The notes under the pieces are model-generated. The model was given only the letters and a program-made list of their open reading frames with translations, did not search any database and was not told where the DNA came from. A DNA stretch of 64,000 nucleotides from Abyssibacter sp036156195 (GTDB lineage: Bacteria; Pseudomonadota; Gammaproteobacteria; Nevskiales; OUC007): contig JAYZUZ010000014.1 of the NCBI GenBank assembly GCA_036156195.1, forward strand, positions 72,387-136,386, read 5' to 3'. Positions 35,686-43,988 of the stretch are shown here, piece by piece (position 1 is the first letter of the stretch; each line of letters opens with the position of its first letter). The position numbers and the translations under genes are program-made.

Positions 35686-36337
35686 GCCCCACCCCACGCT
35701 GTACTCGTTTCGTCGCTGCCCTTATGCGATCCGGGCGCGGATGGCCTTGTCAGCAGCCGGCATCACGGTCGAGCACCGCGAGGTGCTGCTCAAGCAGAAA
35801 CCCGCCGCCATGCTCCGGGCCTCAGCCAAGGCCACCGTGCCGGTACTGGTGCTTGCAGACGGCACCGTGATCGATGAAAGCATCGCAGTCATGCGTTGGG
35901 CACTGGCACAGCAGGACCCCGACGGGTGGCTGGCCGGCGACGAAGCCACAATGCAGGCCCTCATCGACCAGAACGACGGCCCGTTCAAGCATTGGCTGGA
36001 TCGGTACAAGTACCACGTGCGCCACCCCGAGTCCTCGCAGCAGCATTACCGTGAACAGGCGGAGCAGCCACTCGCCGACTGGGAAGCCCGCCTGCAGACA
36101 CACGGCGGGGGACTGACTGGCCCTTCGGCTGGTCTGGCCGATGTCGCCCTGTTTCCCTTTGTCCGGCAGTTTGCAGGGGTGGAACCCAAATGGTGGGACA
36201 GCCGCCCCTACCCGGCGCTACATGCCTGGCTGGCGCGATGGGTGGGCAGCGCCCGTTTCCAGGCCGTCATGCGCAAGTTTGCACCGTGGGAGCCGAGCCA
36301 GCCCCCCGTGATCTGGACGCTGGGCGGGGCGGCTTGA
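35675..36337 (+). CDS. glutathione S-transferase-like protein (Cys-type)
   Basis: 220 residues. The thioredoxin-like N-domain reads LYSFRRCPYAIRARMAL, a glutaredoxin-like CPYA active site as in omega-class or Grx2-like GSTs, so thiol transfer or dehydroascorbate-type chemistry is more likely than classical conjugation. The cis-Pro is in ATVPVLVL and DESIAVMRWA binds glutathione. The start is a GTG at 35675 (or 35678) overlapping trhO; no ATG gives a full N-domain. Confidence 0.82.
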   Translation: MVVKPHPTLYSFRRCPYAIRARMALSAAGITVEHREVLLKQKPAAMLRASAKATVPVLVLADGTVIDESIAVMRWALAQQDPDGWLAGDEATMQALIDQNDGPFKHWLDRYKYHVRHPESSQQHYREQAEQPLADWEARLQTHGGGLTGPSAGLADVALFPFVRQFAGVEPKWWDSRPYPALHAWLARWVGSARFQAVMRKFAPWEPSQPPVIWTLGGAA

Positions 36338-36348
36338 ATCCGGCGACG

Positions 36349-36828
36349 CTACCCCTGGTTACGCAGGCATTTCCACGCAATGACGGCGGATAGCACCATC
36401 GCCAGCACCACGCCGACATAGAACAGAAAGAACGCGATCTGGTTGGTCAGTGGACCGCCGAATGCCAGCCCCCGACTCTCCGGGAACAACGGGTCCAGCG
36501 CCGAGGCCAGCACAATGGTCCAGGCCAAGAGGATCAGGCCCCAGGACAGGCGTCCCAGGCCGCGCGGCGAAAACGGCATGACCGGTAGCAGGGCGGCGGC
36601 CACCCACAGCACCAGGCCGTTCACAATCCCTTCCATATGAGCCATCCGCCAGGCGTCGTAGGTCCCGGGCAGTTGCCAGTCGAGCGTCCAGGGAATGGGC
36701 CACAGGGCGATCTCGCCGATCAGGAAGAACAGAAACCCGAAGCCGATCACACCACCAACGAACAGTAGCAAGGCGCCATGGCCAACCAACCGGCGCTGGG
36801 ACTGCAACATTGCGGCATCAGCGTGCAT
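36349..36828 (-). CDS. styrene-oxide-isomerase-like four-helix membrane protein
   Basis: 159 residues with four hydrophobic helices and the pattern of styrene oxide isomerase (StyC). An early GHGALLLF helix is followed by LPGTYDAWRMAHMEGIVNG, then a late PESRGLAFGG segment and a last helix. His64 and Asn70 keep the His-x5-Asn spacing of the residues that place the heme b iron and substrate in StyC as I recall it. That family isomerises aryl epoxides to aldehydes. I chose the ATG at 36828, preceded by GAGGTG; upstream codons are hydrophilic. No styrene monooxygenase genes are near, so the natural substrate is open. Confidence 0.7.
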   Translation of the reverse strand: MHADAAMLQSQRRLVGHGALLLFVGGVIGFGFLFFLIGEIALWPIPWTLDWQLPGTYDAWRMAHMEGIVNGLVLWVAAALLPVMPFSPRGLGRLSWGLILLAWTIVLASALDPLFPESRGLAFGGPLTNQIAFFLFYVGVVLAMVLSAVIAWKCLRNQG

Positions 36829-36956
36829 CGCAGGCACCTCGCGTTCGTCCACTCGCCTGGCCTGAGGCGAGTCGTTCCTGCACCGCTGTTCGTTCTGCCA
36901 TGATGTCGTCTCCGTCCGGTTCTGCACCCGGTCTGCGCCGTTGTCGCGTGATGCGT

Positions 36957-37616
36957 TCAGCCATTCAGGCCCTGTCGGTCGGTGACGGGGCGGCTGGCTT
37001 CACGTTCGATGCCGCGCATCAACGCCGCAATCATCGTGGGAACCAGCGCATCAGCCGATCGCCCCATCACAAACTGCCCGGCAATCTGCAGCGACACGAT
37101 GCCGTGCGCACCCGCCCAGAGCAGGTGACTGGCGGTCAGCGGATCACAGTCCAGAACCACCTCACCTGCGGCCTCACCTTCAGCAATCACCTGGGTGCAC
37201 ACATTCAGGGAGTCGCGCTTGGCGGCCAGCAATTCCAGCGAGCGCTGCGCCAGATCCGTGCCCGGCAGTTCAAAAAACATCAATGCATAGCGTTGAGGGT
37301 GGGACAGCGCGGCGTCGATGAACGCACGTGACAAGGCCGCCAACCGGGCGCGAAACCCTGTCTCCCCTGCCAACGCCTCCAGCATGGCCTGTTCCATCCA
37401 GCGAAATGCGCGCGCCCGCAAGGCCGTGAGCAACTCCTCCTTGCTTGCAAAGTAGCGATAGGGCGCCGAATAGCTGCACCCCAGCTGCGCGGCCACACGC
37501 CGGAAACTGACGGCCTCCAGACCATCGGCCTCGAACACCGCCATGGTCGCATCGAGTATTTGCTCACGGCGCGCCTGAACCTGCGCCTCGGTCATTGCCT
37601 GTCTTGCCATACACAA
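36957..37616 (-). CDS. TetR-family transcriptional repressor
   Basis: About 219 residues. The N-terminal helix-turn-helix reads REQILDATMAVFEADGLEAVSFRRVAAQLGCSYSAPYRYFASKEELL, and a TetR_C-type ligand domain follows (AFIDAALSHPQRYALMFFE). Met codons at 37616, 37610 and 37595 are all possible starts; the last would leave more leader after the likely promoter. It lies 128 bp upstream of the styrene-oxide-isomerase-like gene on the same strand and probably controls it and itself. Confidence 0.87.
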   Translation of the reverse strand: MCMARQAMTEAQVQARREQILDATMAVFEADGLEAVSFRRVAAQLGCSYSAPYRYFASKEELLTALRARAFRWMEQAMLEALAGETGFRARLAALSRAFIDAALSHPQRYALMFFELPGTDLAQRSLELLAAKRDSLNVCTQVIAEGEAAGEVVLDCDPLTASHLLWAGAHGIVSLQIAGQFVMGRSADALVPTMIAALMRGIEREASRPVTDRQGLNG

Positions 37617-37619
37617 ACA

Positions 37620-37646
37620 TTAACGACGTTAAATAAATAACGTCAA
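37620..37646 (-). promoter_or_regulatory. TetR-type operator/promoter
   Basis: Directly upstream of tetR lies the 13-bp palindrome TTAACGACGTTAA (37620-37632). A wider inverted repeat, GACGTTA-N6-TAACGTC (37625-37644), overlaps it. On the tetR strand TTGACG (37646-37641) is a -35 candidate with a weak -10 17 bp further on, so a repressor bound here would block its own promoter. Confidence 0.6.
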
Positions 37647-37724
37647 CTCAGCGACCGACGAACGATTGTCCGCGCCAATGCGCGAATCCCGTTACAGCGA
37701 GGTAGGCCTGGTCGAGACAGCCGT

Positions 37725-37994
37725 ATGCACCCCGTCCATCTGTATGCCAGCCCCAGCGGGCGCGTGCTTGCCGTGGATGACTGCGATGCCGCCCGGCGTC
37801 GCCTGCCACCGCTGGCGTTGCCCCCCGCCATGTTCTTTGGCCGGGGCGTGCCTCCGCCTGTCGCCGAACAATGCCTGCGCGAATGCGGGGGCCTGTGGCT
37901 CCGGGCCGAGGGGCTGCAGCGATTCCCACCGCCGCCGGCGGATGATGGGCCGGCGGATCAGGCGGCCAGCGTCTCCACGAAAAACGCGGTCTGA
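37725..37994 (+). CDS. possible small hypothetical protein
   Basis: 89 residues (MHPVHLYASPSGRVLAVDDC onward), with third-position GC similar to neighbouring genes but no recognised domain and a weak ribosome site. It fills most of the 341-bp gap between tetR and the hydrolase and overlaps the 3' end of the hydrolase gene by 37 bp. No other feature is seen in that gap beyond the tetR operator. Confidence 0.35.
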   Translation: MHPVHLYASPSGRVLAVDDCDAARRRLPPLALPPAMFFGRGVPPPVAEQCLRECGGLWLRAEGLQRFPPPPADDGPADQAASVSTKNAV

Positions 37995-38863
37995 TCCGCC
38001 ACCACCGTATCGAACATCGGCGGCACGTAAATATCGAAATGCCCGGCTTCGTAGCGTTTGACGCGCACCTTGTCGGGGGCTCGGCGGGCACCGTCTTCCA
38101 TGGCGGCAGGCGGCACGACCACATCGTCCGTGGCAATGCAGAACAAGGCCGGACAGGGCAGGCGCGGGGTCAGCAGATTGGGCCGGTAGGTCGCCAGCGT
38201 GACCGCCCAGCTGGTCGAAATCTCATTGCGCCAGGCCGGCGGGGTGATGCGGGTATATCCGGGCCGGGAATCTGGTGTGGTCAGAACACCCGGCTGCCCC
38301 GGGTCCGCCACCACCGGTAGCAGCGCGCGCGGCAGACCCAGGGCGCCGCGCAGGGCATCGCTCAGGCCTTTCTGGGTCAGCTTTAGTCCGTGCAGCAGAC
38401 CCTGCTTGCGAATCACGTTCTGCAACGCGGCCAACCCATCCATCATCGCGCCCTGAGAACTGACGGCGGCAATTCGCCCGTCCCGAACGGCCGCCGTCAC
38501 GGCATGCGCGCCGGAGAACGAACTGCCCCAGGTGGCGATACGCGCGGGGTCCACACCGTCCAGCGTCCGGGCAAAGGCAATCGCGGCCGCCCAGTCTTCC
38601 AATTGCATCTTGACGCTAACGACCTGCCGAGGCTGACCCTCGCTGCTGCCAAACCCCCGGTAATCGAAGCACAGCACGTGCAGGCCGGCTGCGGCAAACG
38701 CCTGCGCAAACGGTTCCAGGCCCGCAGCACGCGTGCCGCCGAGACCGTGGGCCATGACGACGCAGGGCGTGCCTGCGGCGCTGGCCAACGGCGAATCCAC
38801 TGGCTGAAAATGGCCGGCACACAGGGTCGTGCCCTGGCTGCTGAACGTGACTTCCTCGGTCAT
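37958..38863 (-). CDS. alpha/beta hydrolase (CocE/dienelactone-hydrolase-like)
   Basis: 301 residues of alpha/beta-hydrolase fold. The oxyanion region is MAHGLGGTRAAGLEPFAQAF, and CFDYRGFGSSEGQPRQ is typical of the family. The nucleophile elbow is WGSSFSGAHA (Ser115, with Ser replacing the usual last Gly). The acid is in IATDDVVVPP and the catalytic His in YEAGHFDIYVPP. Cytoplasmic; the substrate is an ester or similar but not predictable. Confidence 0.85.
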   Translation of the reverse strand: MTEEVTFSSQGTTLCAGHFQPVDSPLASAAGTPCVVMAHGLGGTRAAGLEPFAQAFAAAGLHVLCFDYRGFGSSEGQPRQVVSVKMQLEDWAAAIAFARTLDGVDPARIATWGSSFSGAHAVTAAVRDGRIAAVSSQGAMMDGLAALQNVIRKQGLLHGLKLTQKGLSDALRGALGLPRALLPVVADPGQPGVLTTPDSRPGYTRITPPAWRNEISTSWAVTLATYRPNLLTPRLPCPALFCIATDDVVVPPAAMEDGARRAPDKVRVKRYEAGHFDIYVPPMFDTVVADQTAFFVETLAA

Positions 38864-38933
38864 GGCTGCGTCCTTCCTGGTCGAGGCACGGACGTTAGCG
38901 CCTGTGCTGTGGCCGCGCCAACCACCCGTTCGG

Positions 38934-40094
38934 TCAGGTCAGACAACCCACCCAGTTCGCACGCGTTGCGTAGCCGCCCGGCAGCACACGCTCCAGCGTG
39001 GCGTCATCCGCCTGGCAGTGCCGGCCCCAGACCTCTCCGAGCACACTACGGAAATCCGTCGTGGGCATCAGATCCTCGTTCTGGAACAACTGCGCCTGTG
39101 CCAGACCCGGCCATTGGCCCAGGACCTGGCCGCCGTTCACGCGCCCGCCCATCAGCAGCATGCTAAACGCCGTGCCGTGATCGGTCCCGCTGAAGTTCTC
39201 GATGGCCTTGCGCCCGAATTCGGTCAGTGTGACGAGGGTGACATCCGCCATCTGCTCACCCAGATCATCATGGAAGCTGCGCAGCGCACTGGCGACATTG
39301 GGCAGCGACGCCTCGTGTCGGGACAGCTGGTTAACGTGGGTATCCCAATCGTCGTCCGAGGTCACGGTGATGACCTGCGGCGCCAGACCGTGGCGGATGG
39401 CCTCGGCGGCCGTGCGTAAACCACGGCCCAGGTTGGTATTGGGGTACACCACTGCACTGGATGCCGGTGGATCGGCCTGTATGGCCTGCATCGATGCCGC
39501 CAGGCTGCGCAGCGCCTGACCCCGCGGCCCGGCCACCTCAGCCAGCGACTCGATCAGGGCCGTGGCCTCGACACCGGCCACCGAACCGTGGTCGTAGCTG
39601 GAAAAGTCCTGCAGGGCGATGGTGCCGTTGTAGCCCTCCAGGCTGACCGGAGCGCTGGATTCGGCCGCCAGCCCGGCCCAGAGTTTCGCCTGCGGGCCCA
39701 GGGCATTCATCCCGCGTCCCAGCCAACCGCCGTCGACACCAGTCGCGCCGCCCGCCTCGGCCAGCTGCTGCGCCTGGAAATGCGAGCGATCACGCAAAGC
39801 TTCCGGCACCCAACCCGTGGCCGTGACAAACCCCAGGCTACCGGACTGATAAAGCGGGAGCAGGGGCGCCAGCGCCGGGTGCAACCCGAAAAAGCCGTCT
39901 AGCGGAAGCGGGTCATCGATGCGGACATTGCTGCGCAGGCGGGCGTAATCCGGATCACCCGCCGGCACAAGCAGATTGATCCAGTCCGCCGCAAACCGCT
40001 GGAAAACCACCACCACCGTACCGGTTGCAGGAGCAGACTTGATCGCATGGCTCGGCAAACCGAGCAGTTCACGGCGTGTTGTTAGCGTCGTCAT
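38934..40094 (-). CDS. DUF1501 secreted protein
   Basis: 386 residues of the DUF1501 family, which has an alkaline-phosphatase/sulfatase-like fold. Family segments include VVVFQRFAADWINLLVPAGD, DGFFGLHPALAPLLPLYQSGSLGFV and DDWDTHVNQLSRHEASL, with VTLTEFGRK near the end. The N-terminus MTTLTTRRELLGLPSHAI is Tat-like, suggesting export. Function unknown. Its start overlaps the stop of the DUF1800 gene by 4 bp; the two families are habitually encoded together. Confidence 0.85.
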   Translation of the reverse strand: MTTLTTRRELLGLPSHAIKSAPATGTVVVVFQRFAADWINLLVPAGDPDYARLRSNVRIDDPLPLDGFFGLHPALAPLLPLYQSGSLGFVTATGWVPEALRDRSHFQAQQLAEAGGATGVDGGWLGRGMNALGPQAKLWAGLAAESSAPVSLEGYNGTIALQDFSSYDHGSVAGVEATALIESLAEVAGPRGQALRSLAASMQAIQADPPASSAVVYPNTNLGRGLRTAAEAIRHGLAPQVITVTSDDDWDTHVNQLSRHEASLPNVASALRSFHDDLGEQMADVTLVTLTEFGRKAIENFSGTDHGTAFSMLLMGGRVNGGQVLGQWPGLAQAQLFQNEDLMPTTDFRSVLGEVWGRHCQADDATLERVLPGGYATRANWVGCLT

Positions 40095-41785
40095 TTGTCG
40101 AGGAACCAGGGTGAGGACAGCAGCGCAAGCACCAGACCCTGAATACGCGGGTTCATCTCGCTGCGTGTGCGTGGGGCGTCTGGGTCACCGCCATCGGCCA
40201 TGTAATCGATCGCCCGTGCCACGGCCTCGGCCGGCATCGGTCCCAGCAGCAAATTCGCAATGGCATGGCTGACGGCCTCACGCGCCGTGGTGGCGTAGGC
40301 CACGTCGTCGGCCACCGTCAGGCCCTGTTCGCGGGCAACCAGCGGATCCGACAGCAGATGGCTGTATGAGCGGGAGGCCGCAAGCCTGACAATGAGTTTT
40401 TGCTGGTAGAGCAGCGTGTTGGTGTTGGACCAGTACGCCGCCGTGTCCGGAAAGCCGTCCGGAGGTGTCCAGGTAAACGGGGCCTGCCCCGCCTGCTCCA
40501 GGTGTTGCAACAACTGGCCGGGATTGTGGGCCACTCCATACAGCCCGTAGTTCAGGGTCTGGTCGAGGCGGTCCACACCCGTGGCCCGCACGGCGCTGAT
40601 CAGTGCATGGATCGGCCGCTTGAGCTTTTGCCGGGCGCTGCCGCGAAACTCGGCAGAGCGCAGCACCGTGCGCAACATCGAGGGGATATCACCACCCGTC
40701 GCCGTGTAGCGCTGGGCGACCGCAGCAACCAGGCGTGGCGGCGGCTCATCCGCGACCAGGCGGCAGCACAGCCTGTGGGCCACATGCCGGGCGGTTCCCG
40801 GGTGATCGAGAATAATGCTCAGCGCGCGGTCCAGTTCTTCGGCGCCCCCTCCCGCCGGGAAGTACTCGCCCAGGAATGTCTTGGGTTCGGTGTCATGTCC
40901 GGCCGCATCGAACACGGCCTGGCCGTAGTCCAGCGCATCGGTCGGGCGCCAGGCATTGGCCGGTGAACGCACGTAGGTCCAACCACTGAGGATGCGCGCC
41001 AGCGCCTTGAGGTCGGCTTCGCCATAGCCGCCTTCCCGCCCCAGGCTGTGCAGCTCCAGCAGCTCGCGGGCGTAGTTCTCGTTGATCGCCCCCGACCGGT
41101 TCAGATGATTGTCCAGGTAATGCAGCATCTCGCCGTGCATTACCGTGGCACGCAACAAGGCCTTGAAGTTGCCGAGGGCGTGGGGGCGAATCACGGTCCG
41201 ATCAAAATCCAGCTTCAGCGGCACCGGATTCTTGTAGAGATAGGTGTTGAAGTGGTCGTTCCAGACATCGACCATCACTTCGTAGAGTTGGGCGCGCGAA
41301 TGGGCCGCCCGGTAGAGCATGGCGTTCTGGTACTGCCGTGTATGCAGCCAGTACGGCTGGCCACCGATGACGGTGGTGGCGTAGATCGCCTGCGGCGTAT
41401 TGGCCGTCAGCGGATAGCGGGCCAGCACGTCCAGCTCGATGGCGTCATCCCGCATCGCCAGCTGCTCTTCGATGTAGGCCGTGTGCCCCATGGCCTTGAG
41501 CCGTTCCACGGCGTCCAGCGTGGGCCCGAAGCTGATCCGGCGCAGCAGGTGCAAATCGGCTTCGTCCACCGACTGAATGTGACCATCGGTGTCATCCGTG
41601 GTCAGCACGCCACCAACCGTTTCGGATAACTGCGCTGGCGTGAGCGCGCCGTCCGCTGTCATCGGTGGCCCGTCGCTGCAGCCGACCACCGCGCCGGCCG
41701 CCAGGCCCTGCACCACGGTACGGCGCGACACCACGCGATCCGCCACTGCGCGGCAGCTTGTCCCCAGATCCGTTTTCAACTGCAT
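40091..41785 (-). CDS. DUF1800 secreted protein
   Basis: About 564 residues of the DUF1800 family. Diagnostic segments are DLHLLRRISFGPTLDAVERLKAMG, QLYEVMVDVWNDHFNTY, GAINENYARELLELHSLG and the C-terminal HAIANLLLGPMPAEAV. An export signal (SRRTVVQGLAAGAVVGCSDG) resembles a Tat and/or lipoprotein signal. I prefer the ATG at 41785; an in-frame ATG at 41824 would add 13 residues with no ribosome site. The pair with DUF1501 is often found in Proteobacteria and Planctomycetes, but its biochemical role is not known to me. Confidence 0.83.
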   Translation of the reverse strand: MQLKTDLGTSCRAVADRVVSRRTVVQGLAAGAVVGCSDGPPMTADGALTPAQLSETVGGVLTTDDTDGHIQSVDEADLHLLRRISFGPTLDAVERLKAMGHTAYIEEQLAMRDDAIELDVLARYPLTANTPQAIYATTVIGGQPYWLHTRQYQNAMLYRAAHSRAQLYEVMVDVWNDHFNTYLYKNPVPLKLDFDRTVIRPHALGNFKALLRATVMHGEMLHYLDNHLNRSGAINENYARELLELHSLGREGGYGEADLKALARILSGWTYVRSPANAWRPTDALDYGQAVFDAAGHDTEPKTFLGEYFPAGGGAEELDRALSIILDHPGTARHVAHRLCCRLVADEPPPRLVAAVAQRYTATGGDIPSMLRTVLRSAEFRGSARQKLKRPIHALISAVRATGVDRLDQTLNYGLYGVAHNPGQLLQHLEQAGQAPFTWTPPDGFPDTAAYWSNTNTLLYQQKLIVRLAASRSYSHLLSDPLVAREQGLTVADDVAYATTAREAVSHAIANLLLGPMPAEAVARAIDYMADGGDPDAPRTRSEMNPRIQGLVLALLSSPWFLDK

Positions 41786-41843
41786 CCCCAGTTCTGCCAA
41801 GAATCCCCAGGGTAGGGCTGGCATGTTTCAGGCCAACTTTAGT

Positions 41844-42542
41844 TCAGACGCCATCACGCACGACCAGCTCGTAGGCATCGCCCGGATGCAGCAGGCGCGC
41901 CCAGGTCACCGGGTCGCCCCGCCACCAGGTCCGACGTTGCAGCACAAACAACGGAGCGCCAGTGGCCATTTGCAACCGGGCGGCCTCGGGCGGGCGGGCC
42001 GCTGCAGCCTGAATCCGGTGCTCGGCCTCACTCAGCGGCTTGAGCCGCATCAACCATTCACCAGGCGGTTCGGCAGTAAAGTCCTGCTCCGCTGCCTCTG
42101 GCACGGCCTTCAGACAAATCCAGCGGGTTTCCAGCTGGAACGGCTGCTCGTCCGCCAGATGCAGACAGCGCAATGCCCGCAACGCGGAACCGGTGGGTAT
42201 CTCCAACCGCTGCGCCAATCCTGCACCCGCGACGAGACGACGCTGGCTCAGGCATCGATAGGCGTAAACCTGCCCTCGCCCGACGACCTGCTGGCGCGCC
42301 TGATGCAGGGTCAGCCGGGCCTGCCGCCCCCGGTCGCCCAGGACCTCGGTACCACGGCGGCGGCGGCGGCGAACAATGCCCTCGTCGGCCAGTTCCCGGA
42401 TGGCTCGGTTCACCGTCACACGCGCACAGGCAAACTCTTCGGCCAGCTGCACCTCGCCAGGCATGATCGCGCCCGGCGGCCACTCGCCGGCACGCAACCG
42501 GTTGAGCAACGCCTGTTTCACCTCTCGATAGCCCGTCTTCAT
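41844..42542 (-). CDS. hutC: GntR/HutC-family repressor of histidine utilisation
   Basis: 232 residues: an N-terminal GntR winged helix (YREVKQALLNRLRAGEWPPGAIMPGEVQLAEEFACARVTVNRAIRELADEGIVRR) and a C-terminal UTRA effector domain that binds urocanate in HutC proteins. Its start overlaps the hutF stop by 4 bp, so it is cotranscribed with hutF. The ATG at 42542 begins exactly where GntR homologues begin. It likely represses both divergent hut operons at the palindrome near 43949. Confidence 0.92.
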   Translation of the reverse strand: MKTGYREVKQALLNRLRAGEWPPGAIMPGEVQLAEEFACARVTVNRAIRELADEGIVRRRRRRGTEVLGDRGRQARLTLHQARQQVVGRGQVYAYRCLSQRRLVAGAGLAQRLEIPTGSALRALRCLHLADEQPFQLETRWICLKAVPEAAEQDFTAEPPGEWLMRLKPLSEAEHRIQAAAARPPEAARLQMATGAPLFVLQRRTWWRGDPVTWARLLHPGDAYELVVRDGV

Positions 42543-43918
42543 GCGCGGGTCATGCGCTGCAGGGTTTGACGGTAGGCCCGCGTCAGCGCATCGCGGTCGC
42601 GGTGACGGCCTGCACTCACCATCTGGCGGCCCGCGGACCAGACCTCCGCCACCGTCGATGTAGCCGCAGCGAACACCCAGGCATCCAGCCAAGCATCGCC
42701 GTCCACCCCGCATAAATCGACGGCGTGCGTGTCCAGCGTCAGCAAATCGGCCCAGTGTCCGACAGCAATCGCTCCGCTACGACGGCCCAGTGCTGCTGCG
42801 CCCCCGGCACAGGCCTGATCAAACAAGAACCGGCCAGTGGAGCGTTGGGCATCGGCCAGCACGCAGCGCGCCTGCCGCATCAGGCGCTGACCGTATTCCA
42901 GCGTGCGCAGTTCGCCGGCCAGGTCGATGCGCACATTCGAGTCGCTGCCCACACCCCAGCGTTGGCCCAGCTCCAAGGCCTCGACGGCCGGGAATAAGCC
43001 ATCGCCCAGGTTGGCTTCGGTGATCGGGGCCAAGCCGACCGTGGCACCACTGCGTGCCAGCGCTGCCAACTCGGCATCATCAAGATGGGTTGCATGCACC
43101 AGGCACCAGCGGTGATCGACCTCGACCCGGTCCAGCAGATAAGCCAATGGGCGCTGGCCTGTGGCGGCCAGGACCGCATCGACTTCGGCCTGTTGCTCGG
43201 CAATGTGAAGATGCACCGGCGCATCCGGCAGCAGTGCGGCCGCCATGCAAAGCCCTTCAGCATCAACCGCTCGCAGGCTGTGGGGCGCGACACCAAGCCC
43301 ACAATCAGCCGGTGCATGCTGCCACTCGGACAGTATGCGGGCGATCAGTGCAGCGTAGTCATCCAGCGTATGGGCAAAACGGCGCTGGCCGCCCTCCACC
43401 GCCTCGCCCGCCAGTCCGCCTCGCTGATACAGCACAGGCAGGTGGGTCAGGCCGATACCCGCATCGCCCGCCGCCGCCAGAATCGCGGCCGACATGCTCG
43501 CGGGATTGGCATAGGGCTGACCATCCGGCGCGTGGTGCAGGTAGTGAAACTCCGCCACCGCCGCAAAGCCGGTCTCCAGCATCTCCATATAGGCGAATGC
43601 CGCGACGGCGCGCAGGTCGTCCGGCGTCATGCGCCCGACAAAGCGATACATCTGTTCACGCCAGCTCCAGAAGCTGTCTCGCTGGGCGTGGCGCCGTTCG
43701 GTTCGGCCCGCCATGGCGCGTTGAAAGGCATGGCTGTGGAGGTTTGCGGGCGCCGGCAGCAGCACCCGGTCGCGCAGTGGCTGGTCACCGGGCTGAGGCG
43801 GGACCTCACAGTCCACGCGGAGAATCCGGCCGTCCTCGCCAACGGCCACGCGGACATCGGTCCGCCAGGCTCCCTCCACCAACGCGTGATCCGCATGCAG
43901 ACAATGAACTGGGGTCAA
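42539..43918 (-). CDS. hutF: formimidoylglutamate deiminase
   Basis: Amidohydrolase that converts N-formimino-L-glutamate to N-formyl-L-glutamate and ammonia. Metal and catalytic segments include LPAPANLHSHAFQRAMAGRTE, AVAEFHYLHH and LVHATHLDD. The open frame reaches an ATG at 43957, but that codon lies inside the HutC operator palindrome. A TTG at 43918 is preceded by CCGGAG at 7-bp spacing and gives LTPVHCLHADHALVEGAW, aligning with known HutF N-termini, so I prefer it (459 residues). HutF with HutG defines the five-step Pseudomonas-type pathway. Confidence 0.92.
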   Translation of the reverse strand: MTPVHCLHADHALVEGAWRTDVRVAVGEDGRILRVDCEVPPQPGDQPLRDRVLLPAPANLHSHAFQRAMAGRTERRHAQRDSFWSWREQMYRFVGRMTPDDLRAVAAFAYMEMLETGFAAVAEFHYLHHAPDGQPYANPASMSAAILAAAGDAGIGLTHLPVLYQRGGLAGEAVEGGQRRFAHTLDDYAALIARILSEWQHAPADCGLGVAPHSLRAVDAEGLCMAAALLPDAPVHLHIAEQQAEVDAVLAATGQRPLAYLLDRVEVDHRWCLVHATHLDDAELAALARSGATVGLAPITEANLGDGLFPAVEALELGQRWGVGSDSNVRIDLAGELRTLEYGQRLMRQARCVLADAQRSTGRFLFDQACAGGAAALGRRSGAIAVGHWADLLTLDTHAVDLCGVDGDAWLDAWVFAAATSTVAEVWSAGRQMVSAGRHRDRDALTRAYRQTLQRMTRA

Positions 43919-43948
43919 ACGCTGGCTCCGGTGGCTTGCTTCATTATG

Positions 43949-43980
43949 TATGTACATAACTTACGCCGCCCGGGCATAAT
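43949..43980. promoter_or_regulatory. HutC operator and hutI promoter
   Basis: The perfect palindrome TATGTACATA (43949-43958) matches the core of HutC sites (TGTATGTACA type). TGTACA (43951-43956) also serves as a -35 for hutI, with CATAAT (43975-43980) as -10 after an 18-bp spacer. A bound repressor would therefore block hutI and probably the divergent hutF promoter. Confidence 0.7.
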
Positions 43981-43988
43981 CTGTCGAG

